Position numbers and translations under genes: made by a program. Shown here piece after piece: positions 1 through 6,944 of a DNA stretch of 12,531 nucleotides. The DNA lies in assembly GCA_021733705.1 (NCBI GenBank), contig JAIPKF010000029.1, positions 1 to 12,531 on the forward strand, given 5' to 3'. Source of the DNA: Chthoniobacterales bacterium (lineage in GTDB: Bacteria; Verrucomicrobiota; Verrucomicrobiia; Chthoniobacterales; UBA6821). Within the stretch, counting starts at the first letter, position 1, and each line of letters starts with the position of its first letter. The notes under the pieces were generated by a model that did not search any database, was not told the DNA's origin, and worked only from the letters and a program-made list of their open reading frames with translations.

Positions 1-717
1 GAAAATATCATTTATCTTGGAGACACAGCACGTGTTCCCTATGGAGGCAAGAGTCCAGAAACAGTCATACGCTACAGCAAGGAAATAACAAACCTTCTAC
101 TAGAGCAAAATGCCAAGATGATTGTGATTGCGTGCAATACCGCATCAGCACTGGCTCTTTCCACATTAAAAAGTATTTATTCCATTCCTATTCATGGAGT
201 AATTGAACCGGGAGCTGCTGCAGCTGTTCGCGCTACAAAAAAGGGAATAATTGGAGTCATTGGAACAAGAGGTACCATAGCGAGCAAGGCCTACCAACAG
301 GCGATTCATCGCCTCTCCCCAAAAACCGATGTTCTCTCCCATCCTTGCCCTTTACTAGTGCCATTAGTAGAAGAGGGGCTTTTTGAGGATGAGATCACCC
401 ATCGTGTTTTAGAGCGTTATTTAGAACCGATGCTTTCGCAAGGAATCGATACACTTGTTTTAGGCTGCACCCATTATCCGCTTCTAAAAAAACTCATTTC
501 AAGAATCATCGGCCCCAACGTAACTCTTGTCGATTCTGCAGAGAATTGTGCCCTTGCGGTTCAAACCTTACTCACCACTAAGAATCTCGCACGGAATGAA
601 AGTACCTCAGGCACTCTGCAAGTTTTGCTCACGGATACTTCAGAAGATTTTCTTCATAGTGCTGCTAATGCCCTTCAAATAGGCATCGATAGGGTTAGCA
701 TCATAACGCTCCATTAA
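1..717 (+). CDS. murI: Glutamate racemase, 5' end outside window
   Basis: Glutamate racemase converts L-glutamate to D-glutamate for peptidoglycan stem peptides in the cytoplasm. The frame is open from base 1, and 238 residues are visible before the TAA stop. Family motifs are clear: GDTARVPYG near visible residues 8-16, ACNTASA with the first catalytic Cys at visible residue 45, and GCTHYPLL with the second catalytic Cys at about 156. The usual length is about 260-270 aa, so roughly 20-30 N-terminal residues, including the first conserved Asp-Ser loop, lie before the window. An internal ATG at 118 is not the start, because the conserved GDTARVPYG motif lies upstream of it in the same frame. 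kdsB follows on the same strand after a 72-nt gap with no evident terminator. Confidence 0.95.
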   Translation, partial: ENIIYLGDTARVPYGGKSPETVIRYSKEITNLLLEQNAKMIVIACNTASALALSTLKSIYSIPIHGVIEPGAAAAVRATKKGIIGVIGTRGTIASKAYQQAIHRLSPKTDVLSHPCPLLVPLVEEGLFEDEITHRVLERYLEPMLSQGIDTLVLGCTHYPLLKKLISRIIGPNVTLVDSAENCALAVQTLLTTKNLARNESTSGTLQVLLTDTSEDFLHSAANALQIGIDRVSIITLH

Positions 718-789
718 AATAATTAAAGAATAGCCTCATCACTCTATTTTTTAGAATCTCTTTAACCTCACCCTATTTTTTCATTAACA

Positions 790-1572
790 ATGATGGATTC
801 CGACTTCTCCGCTGTTGTCATTATTCCCGCTCGCTGGGGATCAACACGTTTTCCAGGCAAGATGCTTCATGAGATGGCAGGTCGCCCCTTGATCGAACAT
901 GTATGGCAACGCTGCCGTCAGGCACGCCTTGTTGAAAGAATTCTTATTGCTACCGATGATAAGCGCATCCAAGGGGTTGCAGAGGACTTTGGAGCAGAGG
1001 TCCTCATGACATCACCGCATCATCAGTCAGGAACCGATCGTATTGCAGAGGTTGTGGAGCTTTTAGAAAAAGACCATGAGGCCCCTCAAGCCTCCCACAT
1101 CATTAATGTCCAGGGAGATGAACCACTCCTTGATTTCAAACTCATCGACCGACTTGCAGAATCGTTGCAGTCATTACCAGAATTAGAAATCATCACAGCA
1201 GCAACGCCCTTGATTCAAGCATCAGATCACCATGATCCCAATATGGTCAAAGTGGTACTGAATCACAAAGCAGATGCTCTCTATTTTTCTCGTGCTCCGA
1301 TTCCATTTCATCGTGATCCCATGGAAACTGAATCAAAGCTCGTTCCTTTGATCCATCTTGGGATCTACGGCTTTCGCAAAGATATTTTAAAACGCTTCGT
1401 CACCTACCCTCCCTCCCCTTTGGAATGCTCTGAGAAATTAGAACAACTGCGTGCTCTTGAAAATGGAATTTCTATTCGTGTGATGATAACTCAACATCAC
1501 TCCCGCGGAATTGATACTCTTGCAGATGCCAAGGCTGTGGAAGCTCATCTTCCGACCTCATACTCATTTTAG
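790..1572 (+). CDS. kdsB: 3-deoxy-manno-octulosonate cytidylyltransferase (CMP-Kdo synthetase)
   Basis: KdsB transfers CMP from CTP to Kdo, activating it for attachment to lipid A, so the organism probably makes LPS. The 260-aa length fits the family. Visible motifs are PARWGSTRFPGK at residues 13-24 (nucleotide-binding loop), HQSGTDR at 78-84, NVQGDEP at 106-112, DPNMVKVV near 150, and HLGIYGFR in the C-terminal half. The gene starts ATGATG; either Met is possible, and residues before AVVIIPAR are not conserved. There is no Shine-Dalgarno sequence in the AT-rich stretch just upstream. The last 9 nt overlap the end of rmlD on the other strand, and I see no hairpin terminator there. Confidence 0.95.
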   Translation: MMDSDFSAVVIIPARWGSTRFPGKMLHEMAGRPLIEHVWQRCRQARLVERILIATDDKRIQGVAEDFGAEVLMTSPHHQSGTDRIAEVVELLEKDHEAPQASHIINVQGDEPLLDFKLIDRLAESLQSLPELEIITAATPLIQASDHHDPNMVKVVLNHKADALYFSRAPIPFHRDPMETESKLVPLIHLGIYGFRKDILKRFVTYPPSPLECSEKLEQLRALENGISIRVMITQHHSRGIDTLADAKAVEAHLPTSYSF

Positions 1573-2529
1573 CACGGATAAATCTCTGGGTTGGCCCGCA
1601 ATAAAACAGCGAATATATTCATCTACGGCTTCCTTCCAAGAGCGAAGAGGAAGCCCTAAAAGGGATGAAAATTTTGTTGTATCAAGAGCTGTTTGCACGG
1701 GACGCTTCGCTAAGAAATTTTTCATCTCTACTAATTTCAGTGGAGCTACCACCGTCGTGAGAAGGGGGATTCCAAGAGCTGCTGCAGCCTGAAGGGCATA
1801 TTCGCCATAGTCGCGCCAGGAGCAATGATCACTATTGCAAAGATGATAGATTCCTCCCGGGGATTCCTCCTTTAAAAAAAGAGAGAGCCAGCAAGCAAGA
1901 TCATAGGTGTATGTAGGAGAGGAAATTTTATCAGTAATGGCAGCAGCTTCCGTGGAGTTTAAAGCACGTCGTATAATCTGATCAATAAAACTAGGACGAT
2001 CTGGACCAAAAACCCAGGAAACACGGGCCACCACATGATGATCTGAAGCAGCTAAGACGCCTCTTTCACCAGCATATTTGCTCACTCCATAATGATTGAC
2101 TGGGGCGGGTCTATCCGTTTCACGATAGGGACGCTCTAAGGTTCCATCAAAAATATAATCGGTACTCAGCTGAATGAAGCGAACCCCACTTTCTGAGGCT
2201 AAATAGGCTAAGAGCGTTGGTGTAACTGCATTGACGATTGTGGCAAGGGAAGGTTCTCTCTCACAGCGATCGACATCCGTAAGCGCTCCACTATTGACGA
2301 TGACTTCTCCTTCTTTCAATTCAAAAGCCTTCATCGCTTGAAGAGCACTCTTGGGGTCTTCAAAATCGATCTCTTGGCGTCCCAGCCCAATAATCTCATA
2401 ATCAGAAAATGTGTTTCTCCACTCACGTACAAGAGCCATTCCAAGACGTCCCCCAGCCCCTAAAATGAAGACCCTTGGCCTTGGTGCGGCAACGTTAATT
2501 CTCGATTCACGATTTGAAAAATGATGCAT
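1564..2529 (-). CDS. rmlD: dTDP-4-dehydrorhamnose reductase
   Basis: Last enzyme of dTDP-L-rhamnose synthesis: NAD(P)H reduction of dTDP-4-dehydro-L-rhamnose. It is an extended SDR with a Rossmann loop GAGGRLG at residues 24-30, LSTDYIFDG at 121-129 and the catalytic YGVSK (Tyr147, Lys151). The 321 aa are slightly longer than the usual 280-300, mostly from about 18 residues before the first beta strand (RVFILG). No ATG, GTG or TTG lies in frame between that extension and the Rossmann strand, so the ATG at 2529 is the likely start. AAGG abuts it directly, which is too close for a normal ribosome site. It follows rmlB on the same strand across a 105-nt gap holding the heptamer array. rfbD is the older name for this gene. 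Confidence 0.92.
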   Translation of the reverse strand: MHHFSNRESRINVAAPRPRVFILGAGGRLGMALVREWRNTFSDYEIIGLGRQEIDFEDPKSALQAMKAFELKEGEVIVNSGALTDVDRCEREPSLATIVNAVTPTLLAYLASESGVRFIQLSTDYIFDGTLERPYRETDRPAPVNHYGVSKYAGERGVLAASDHHVVARVSWVFGPDRPSFIDQIIRRALNSTEAAAITDKISSPTYTYDLACWLSLFLKEESPGGIYHLCNSDHCSWRDYGEYALQAAAALGIPLLTTVVAPLKLVEMKNFLAKRPVQTALDTTKFSSLLGLPLRSWKEAVDEYIRCFIAGQPRDLSVLK

Positions 2530-2556
2530 CCTTGTTGAAAGTTTTTAGATTCGACT

Positions 2557-2640
2557 ATTACCCATTACCCATTACCCATTACCCATTACCCATTACCCAT
2601 TACCCATTACCCATTACTCATTACTCATTACTCATTACCC
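2557..2640. repeat. Heptamer tandem array, ATTACCC (GGGTAAT on minus strand), 12 units
   Basis: Counting on the plus strand: eight ATTACCC units at 2557-2612, three ATTACTC variants at 2613-2633, and one more ATTACCC at 2634-2640. A degenerate ACTACCT follows inside the rmlB coding region. The array lies between rmlB and rmlD and contains the rmlB stop codon (2637-2635). The variant units are clustered next to rmlB, and the pure units next to rmlD, as expected if the array grows by slippage. It resembles the short tandem heptamers well known in cyanobacterial genomes, but no taxonomic claim follows from that. Confidence 0.97.
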
Positions 2641-3648
2641 ACTACCTGCTGCATCAACCTGCTTTTTGAAAAGAGGCCTCCACCAGGATTCATTATTTTT
2701 ATACCACTCGATCGTGGCGATTAGTCCCTGACTATGTTTGGAGTACGGCTTCCAACCGAGCTCCTGATGCATTTTTGAAGAATCAATAGCATAACGCCGA
2801 TCATGACCTAAGCGATCAGTAACATGAGTGATGAGTGAGGTCGGTTTTTTTAGATAAGATAAGATTTCGTGAACAAGCACGATATTTTTTAGCTCTGCAT
2901 CAGCTCCAATATTATAAACCTCTCCGCTACGTCCACGCGTGAGGACCTGCCAAATGGCTTCACAATGATCTTCAACATGAATCCAATCACGCACCTGGAG
3001 TCCATCTCCGTAGACAGGCAACGGCTGATCATGCAAGGCCGAGATAATCATCAAAGGAATTAATTTTTCTGGAAATTGATACGGACCGTAATTATTCGAA
3101 CAACGCGTGATCACGACCTCCTGGCCATAAGTATGATGAGAGGCTAAAGCCAGCAGATCAGCTCCAGCCTTACTAGCCGAGTAGGGCGAATTGGGATGGA
3201 GTGGCGTAGTCTCAGAAAATTTCCCAGTCTCACCCAGCGAGCCGTAGACTTCATCGGTGGAAACTTGTAAAAACCGCTTCACTCCATGCCGCCGTGCTGC
3301 AGCAAGAAGAATACTCGTTCCTAGCACATTGGTGTGGATGAAATCATGGGGACTCGTGATACTCCGATCGACGTGAGATTCTGCAGCAAAGTTAAGCACA
3401 GCCTCTAGCGGCCTTTGAGTGACCTGAGTTACTTCTGCAAAGACCCTCTCCATCATGGAAGCATCAGCAATATCAGCCTGCACAAAGCGATAACGAGGAT
3501 CATTTTCTATCGAAGTGAGATTAGCCTTATTACCCGCATAGGTTAAAAGGTCAATATTAAGAATGCCAGTGACCTCTGGCCGTTCTAGCGCCTGCCTGAT
3601 AAAGTTACTTCCAATAAAACCAGATCCACCAGTGACAATGATTTTCAT
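2635..3648 (-). CDS. rmlB: dTDP-glucose 4,6-dehydratase
   Basis: RmlB converts dTDP-glucose to dTDP-4-dehydro-6-deoxyglucose, step two of dTDP-rhamnose synthesis, using bound NAD. Motifs are textbook: TGGSGFIGSNF at residues 6-16, DLLTYAGN at 33-40, AAESHVDRSI at 88-97, STDEVYG with catalytic Thr131, Asp132 and Glu133, and YSASK (Tyr156, Lys160), followed by RCSNNYGPYQFPEKLIPL. The frame is open to 3732, but the extra 28 residues are unlike the family and overlap the upstream gene. The ATG at 3648, directly before the Rossmann strand, gives the usual length of 337 aa. The start lies 11 nt after the upstream stop. The last codons and the TAA stop come from the heptamer array. rfbB is the older name. 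Confidence 0.95.
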   Translation of the reverse strand: MKIIVTGGSGFIGSNFIRQALERPEVTGILNIDLLTYAGNKANLTSIENDPRYRFVQADIADASMMERVFAEVTQVTQRPLEAVLNFAAESHVDRSITSPHDFIHTNVLGTSILLAAARRHGVKRFLQVSTDEVYGSLGETGKFSETTPLHPNSPYSASKAGADLLALASHHTYGQEVVITRCSNNYGPYQFPEKLIPLMIISALHDQPLPVYGDGLQVRDWIHVEDHCEAIWQVLTRGRSGEVYNIGADAELKNIVLVHEILSYLKKPTSLITHVTDRLGHDRRYAIDSSKMHQELGWKPYSKHSQGLIATIEWYKNNESWWRPLFKKQVDAAGSG

Positions 3649-3659
3649 AATGAGGGACG

Positions 3660-5087
3660 TTAACAAATGAGGGCCATGAGCGCAATCACGACTCCAAATA
3701 CGATGAAGAGAAGTGCATGGGAGAGCACCCAATCAACAACCCCATCGAGGCGTCCAACAGAAACAGAATTTCCATTTGTAGATTTTTGAATACTCGTTGG
3801 TAATATTTTTTGAATTGTCGGAGAAGAAAGAATCATGGCCAGGCGAGTAGGATCAGGATAAGGAATTTCTTGAAATGGTTTATTTTTCAAATCATTGATA
3901 TCACCCGAACGTTGATAGTTCTGGACATTAATGGTCTGTGCCATTTCCGTCCGCTTTTTTTCTGCGAGCTGCTGAGGAACATTTTTCCAGCAATACCATC
4001 CGAGTGCTACGAGCATAAGAGCTGTCCATACAGCTTTAATGATTCTTTGAAAAATATTATTCAAAGAATCTTGATCCAGCAAACAAGCAAAATTGATCAG
4101 CACCGAAAACGCAAAAAGATCCAAATAACGTGATGCCAAATATCCGTCCACCCTCCCGTAGGCAATGCTAGCGCCTTGAACAGATGTCCAAATAATTACT
4201 CCCAGTAAAAACCATCTTCGATCATTGACTTGGGGCCGTACGAAAAAAAGAGCCCCACAGCAAAAAACTGAAGGAGCATTTCTCACAAGAAACCAAAAGA
4301 AATTCCCAGGGAGCGGCCAACTCATAAGATTGATAAAAGCTGCTAAAAATTGCTTGATTGAATGCGCCTTGAGAGCTAGATGACCAGCAATCACAGGTGT
4401 GAAGACAATTCCCAAAAGGACAAAAAGCATGAGGACCAGGGTCACAATGGCTTTTTTCCAAGAACGATCTACGCTTAGAAAATATTGAATTCCAAAAACA
4501 GCAGCGACTGCCGCTAGTGCAAAAATTCCAGAAGCTAACGAGAAAAATGCCAATACTCCTGCAAGGAGTCCCAGAGACCAAAGAGGAGTGAAGATTGTTT
4601 TCTCAATCAGCAAAAAGAGTGTGAGCACCGAAAAAAGGAGGACACAGTAAAACTGTGCTTGAAAACCAGCTAATGTATTTTCCCACCCATAAGGAAACGA
4701 AAAAAAAATCAGTGAAAAAATGAGGAGTGGCCATAAGAACCTTTTTCCAAGCCCATATAGGAGTGCCCCTGTGATAGAAATAATCGCTATAACATGTAGT
4801 AATGCATTGACGATCATCTCAAGAAGTGGATTCCAAATACCATTATTTTTTAATAAGAACAAAGATATCAATCGTGTTGTCAAAATCCGATGTTCATTAT
4901 GAGATGCCACAAAGTGTTCCAATATTAACGTTCCTTCAAGAAACGGTCTGTACAAATTGGCCGCTTCGGCATCCCACTGATCCCAGTATGGTGTCGCACT
5001 TCCATAATGAGCGATAACAAGCAGTTTGCTCCCAAAAAGCAATAGTCCCAGTGCTACAAAGAACCAGTAAATTTTCCTAAAATTCAT
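3660..5087 (-). CDS. Polytopic membrane protein, GT-C-like, function unknown
   Basis: A 475-aa protein with about ten or more hydrophobic segments spread over its length and a final membrane helix at the C terminus. After the first helix comes an acidic, aromatic loop PYWDQWDAE (residues 34-41), then HNEHR at 63-67. The acidic first loop is a feature of GT-C fold glycosyltransferases, which use polyprenyl-phosphate sugars. A GWENT-type loop follows at about 130-135. I do not recognise a characterised member, so a GT-C role is inference. The start at 5087 is preferred because its ATG overlaps the upstream stop as TAATG, the usual coupling arrangement. An in-frame ATG at 5102 would add MYLSL, but a GGAG abuts it with no spacing. 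Its partner is probably the GT2 enzyme just upstream. Confidence 0.8.
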   Translation of the reverse strand: MNFRKIYWFFVALGLLLFGSKLLVIAHYGSATPYWDQWDAEAANLYRPFLEGTLILEHFVASHNEHRILTTRLISLFLLKNNGIWNPLLEMIVNALLHVIAIISITGALLYGLGKRFLWPLLIFSLIFFSFPYGWENTLAGFQAQFYCVLLFSVLTLFLLIEKTIFTPLWSLGLLAGVLAFFSLASGIFALAAVAAVFGIQYFLSVDRSWKKAIVTLVLMLFVLLGIVFTPVIAGHLALKAHSIKQFLAAFINLMSWPLPGNFFWFLVRNAPSVFCCGALFFVRPQVNDRRWFLLGVIIWTSVQGASIAYGRVDGYLASRYLDLFAFSVLINFACLLDQDSLNNIFQRIIKAVWTALMLVALGWYCWKNVPQQLAEKKRTEMAQTINVQNYQRSGDINDLKNKPFQEIPYPDPTRLAMILSSPTIQKILPTSIQKSTNGNSVSVGRLDGVVDWVLSHALLFIVFGVVIALMALIC

Positions 5088-5860
5088 TAGAGAAAGGTAC
5101 ATCTCCGATAATCACCCCGGCTAAAATATTTCTCTAACCAAACATAGAGACAGATAAAAAGATAACGACTCCCCATTTCTTTGATCTTCAACTTGGCAAT
5201 ACCATGTTTGCGATTTTTCCAGGTGATAGGATTTACCGTCCAGGAGTACCCACGCACAATGGCTTTGAGTGGCAATTCAACAGTGAGGTTGAAATGAGGG
5301 GCAATAAGTGGACGGCATCCTTCAATGACAGAACTGCGATAGGCTTTAAAAGCATTTGTCGTATCATTAAGCGCAATAGAAAAAAGGATTTTAATGAAGA
5401 GATTAGCTAGTCTATTGACGAAGAGCTTGATCTTGGGATACTCAATCACTATACCTCCCTTCATAAAGCGACTTCCAAAAGCACATTCATACCCCCCGTC
5501 ATTGAGCAAACGCCAATATTTCACTGCATCACGTGGGTCATCAGAGGCATCGGCCATCATGATCACAACTGCATCGCCTTGAATCTGATCAAGTCCGTAG
5601 ATAATGGCTCGGCCGAAGCCATGTTCTCCTTGATTTTGAAAAGGCCTGAGTGTGAGGATTTCTTTTTTTAATACTCCTAACACATTCCATGTTCCATCAC
5701 GAGATCCATCATCAATCACAATAATCTCATGAGGAATGGAGGCTGCCTGTAGCGTATTATAGAGATCTCTTATTGTTTCAGGAAGAGATCCCTCTTCATC
5801 ACGCGCGGGGATAACCACGGAATAGAGTTTTAGGGTTCCTGGCGGGTGAATGACTTTCAT
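5087..5860 (-). CDS. GT2 glycosyltransferase, dolichyl/polyprenyl-phosphate mannosyltransferase (DPM1)-like
   Basis: Likely transfers a sugar from a nucleotide donor to a polyprenyl phosphate at the inner face of the membrane. The 257-aa protein has a GT-A fold order: VVIPARDEEGSL at residues 15-26, VIDDGSRDGT at 48-57, then MADASDDP at 102-109 in the place of the metal-binding DxD region. DTTNAFKAYR at 166-175 and WKNRKHGIAKLKIKEMG at 214-230 match the typical DPM1-type C-terminal region. There are no C-terminal membrane helices, unlike ArnC/GtrB types. It is the first gene of the left half-operon, after the inserted Rpn gene, and is translationally coupled to the next gene. No Shine-Dalgarno sequence precedes the ATG at 5860. 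The sugar donor cannot be told from the sequence. Confidence 0.88.
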   Translation of the reverse strand: MKVIHPPGTLKLYSVVIPARDEEGSLPETIRDLYNTLQAASIPHEIIVIDDGSRDGTWNVLGVLKKEILTLRPFQNQGEHGFGRAIIYGLDQIQGDAVVIMMADASDDPRDAVKYWRLLNDGGYECAFGSRFMKGGIVIEYPKIKLFVNRLANLFIKILFSIALNDTTNAFKAYRSSVIEGCRPLIAPHFNLTVELPLKAIVRGYSWTVNPITWKNRKHGIAKLKIKEMGSRYLFICLYVWLEKYFSRGDYRRCTFL

Positions 5861-5881
5861 AATATTTCAAAAATGTGCAAC

Positions 5882-5906
5882 TCCCAACGCACAATGGCAG
5901 TTGGGA
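5882..5906. other. Small inverted repeat between divergent genes
   Basis: TCCCAAC at 5882-5888 pairs with GTTGGGA at 5900-5906, a 7-bp stem with an 11-nt loop. It lies about 20 nt upstream of the GT2 start and 70 nt upstream of the Rpn gene. It could be an operator, a remnant of an insertion or chance. It is not followed by a clean T-run in either direction, so a terminator is not supported. The whole 115-nt gap 5861-5975 holds only this and the promoter-like pair. Confidence 0.35.
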
Positions 5907-5935
5907 AATGAAAACTAGATACCAATATTCTCAAA

Positions 5936-5965
5936 TTGACAATGATGGAGAGAGGTTGCCATAAT
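5936..5965 (+). promoter_or_regulatory. Sigma-70-type promoter before the Rpn gene
   Basis: TTGACA at 5936-5941 is a perfect -35 match. CATAAT at 5960-5965, five of six bases to consensus, follows after an 18-nt spacer. Transcription would begin around 5972, only a few bases before the ATG at 5976, so the mRNA would be nearly leaderless. A purine-rich GGAGAGAGG at 5948-5956 lies inside the spacer, about 20 nt from the ATG, too far for a ribosome site. Confidence 0.55.
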
Positions 5966-5975
5966 CCCCGACCCT

Positions 5976-6944
5976 ATGAAATCGGAAACAAAAAAGTTAG
6001 TTCAATTTGATTGGGCTATTAAAACCCTTCTTCGTCAGAAGGCAAATTTTCCTATTCTTGCGGGATTTCTATCAGAGTTACTGGATACTGATGTGACCAT
6101 CGAATCTCTTTTAGAAAGTGAATCCAATAAAAATCACTCTAAGGATAAATCCAATCGTGTTGATGTTTTAGCTCAACTTGGCAATGGCGAAAAAGTCATT
6201 ATTGAAGTTCGGTGCGAGCGTCAGTGGGACTTCTTAGACCACGCTCGAACCTCTACTCATAGAGCGTCCTGCGGTGTCGCTCCGGTGCTCGAATCCTCGA
6301 GTACCACACGTACACTCCGGTTCTGTGCGCCGGAGACTCCTGGCAGGACATCTCTATTAGCGAGTTTGGAACGTGGTCTACGTCTTATTATTGTCGCAAT
6401 CATCTATTCGAATGTTACTCATGAAGATGATTATATCTATCATGGAATAACACAGTTTCAGGGTATTCATAAAAAAGATACGCTTCAGCTTAGTGATAAG
6501 GAAAAAGAACATTACCCATCCCACATCAATCATCTCTCGAATATCTTTCCAGAATATTATCTTCTGAAGATTAGTGGCTTTGATTTGAAAATTAGAAGTA
6601 CTCTTGATGAGTGGGTTTATGCATTAAAAGAAGCTGAGGTACGACCTGAATTCAAAGCCAAAGGGATTAAAGAGGCAGGAGAAAAATTAACGCTTCTCCA
6701 TCTTTCACAAGAAGAGCGCTCTGCCTATGACCGCTTTATTGGTGATATTAGAATTTCACGCAGCACCCTAGAATCTTCTTTTTATGACGGGATCGCTCAG
6801 GGAAAAGCAGAAATTATTTTAAATCTCCATCGTTCTAGGTTACCGGCTGAGAAGATTGCCGAGCTTGCCGACATGAGTCTTGAAAATGTTCAAGAAATTA
6901 TTGAAACAAATTCGGGACAATTAGTAGGGTTAAAAAGGAGCTGA
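5976..6944 (+). CDS. Rpn-family PD-(D/E)XK nuclease / putative transposase, probably disrupted
   Basis: The family (PDDEXK_2, Rpn) includes DNA endonucleases that promote recombination. Recognised from FDWAIKTLLRQKANFPILAGF at residues 11-31, SNRVDVL at 59-65 with the catalytic Asp63, and VIIEVRCERQWDF at 74-86 with the catalytic Glu77. The C-terminal part has IIYSN at 142-146, YHGITQFQGIH at 155-165 and the usual tail with GIAQGKAE and LPAEKIAELADMSLENVQ. Residue 79 is Arg where relatives mostly have Gln. Residues about 88-135 are encoded by a GC-rich palindrome and show none of the expected segment (normally a short helical stretch resembling RMLYGTSK). The frame is open (322 aa), but the fold is probably broken. 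The gene is the only plus-strand gene inside the minus-strand operon, and its last 15 nt overlap the end of the neighbouring epimerase. Confidence 0.82.
   Translation: MKSETKKLVQFDWAIKTLLRQKANFPILAGFLSELLDTDVTIESLLESESNKNHSKDKSNRVDVLAQLGNGEKVIIEVRCERQWDFLDHARTSTHRASCGVAPVLESSSTTRTLRFCAPETPGRTSLLASLERGLRLIIVAIIYSNVTHEDDYIYHGITQFQGIHKKDTLQLSDKEKEHYPSHINHLSNIFPEYYLLKISGFDLKIRSTLDEWVYALKEAEVRPEFKAKGIKEAGEKLTLLHLSQEERSAYDRFIGDIRISRSTLESSFYDGIAQGKAEIILNLHRSRLPAEKIAELADMSLENVQEIIETNSGQLVGLKRS
6235..6380. repeat. 146-bp GC-rich palindromic element, inserted in frame in the Rpn gene
   Basis: The left arm 6235-6272 begins TAGACCACG and ends GTCCTGC. The right arm 6343-6380 is its imperfect reverse complement, beginning GCAGGAC and ending CGTGGTCTA, with outer 9 bp and inner 7 bp perfect. 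Pairing continues inward (CTCCGGTGC against GCGCCGGAG), and small hairpins fill the centre (CTCGAATCCTCGAG; CTCCGG paired with CCGGAG). By count 6241-6340 is 61% GC, far above the flanks. If the TA at each end is a target duplication, the net insertion is 144 bp, exactly 48 codons. This looks like a MITE or a Rickettsia-palindromic-element-type repeat; the family is not identified. Confidence 0.75.

Noticed and set aside
1555..1600. Bidirectional terminator between convergent kdsB and rmlD
   Set aside because: The genes overlap by 9 nt, and I found no stable hairpin with a T-tract.
1511..1792. Plus-strand open frame over the end of kdsB and rmlD
   Set aside because: Out of frame with both well-recognised genes; composition looks like a shadow.
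2557..2640. CRISPR array
   Set aside because: Units are 7 bp, directly contiguous and without spacers.
3649..3732. N-terminal extension of rmlB by 28 codons
   Set aside because: It has no similarity to the family, overlaps the upstream membrane-protein gene, and a Met directly precedes the Rossmann strand at 3648.
4222..4581. Minus-strand open frame rich in Cys and Ser inside the 475-aa membrane protein gene
   Set aside because: Same strand, different frame; the Cys/Ser/Phe-rich product is typical of frame-shifted membrane-protein codons.
5882..5906. Rho-independent terminator
   Set aside because: The 7-bp stem has a long loop and no adjacent T-run on either strand.
6284..6305. tRNA T-arm-like sequence (GCTCGAATCCTCGAG)
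   Set aside because: No anticodon or D-arm upstream at the right spacing; it is explained as a small hairpin inside the palindromic element.
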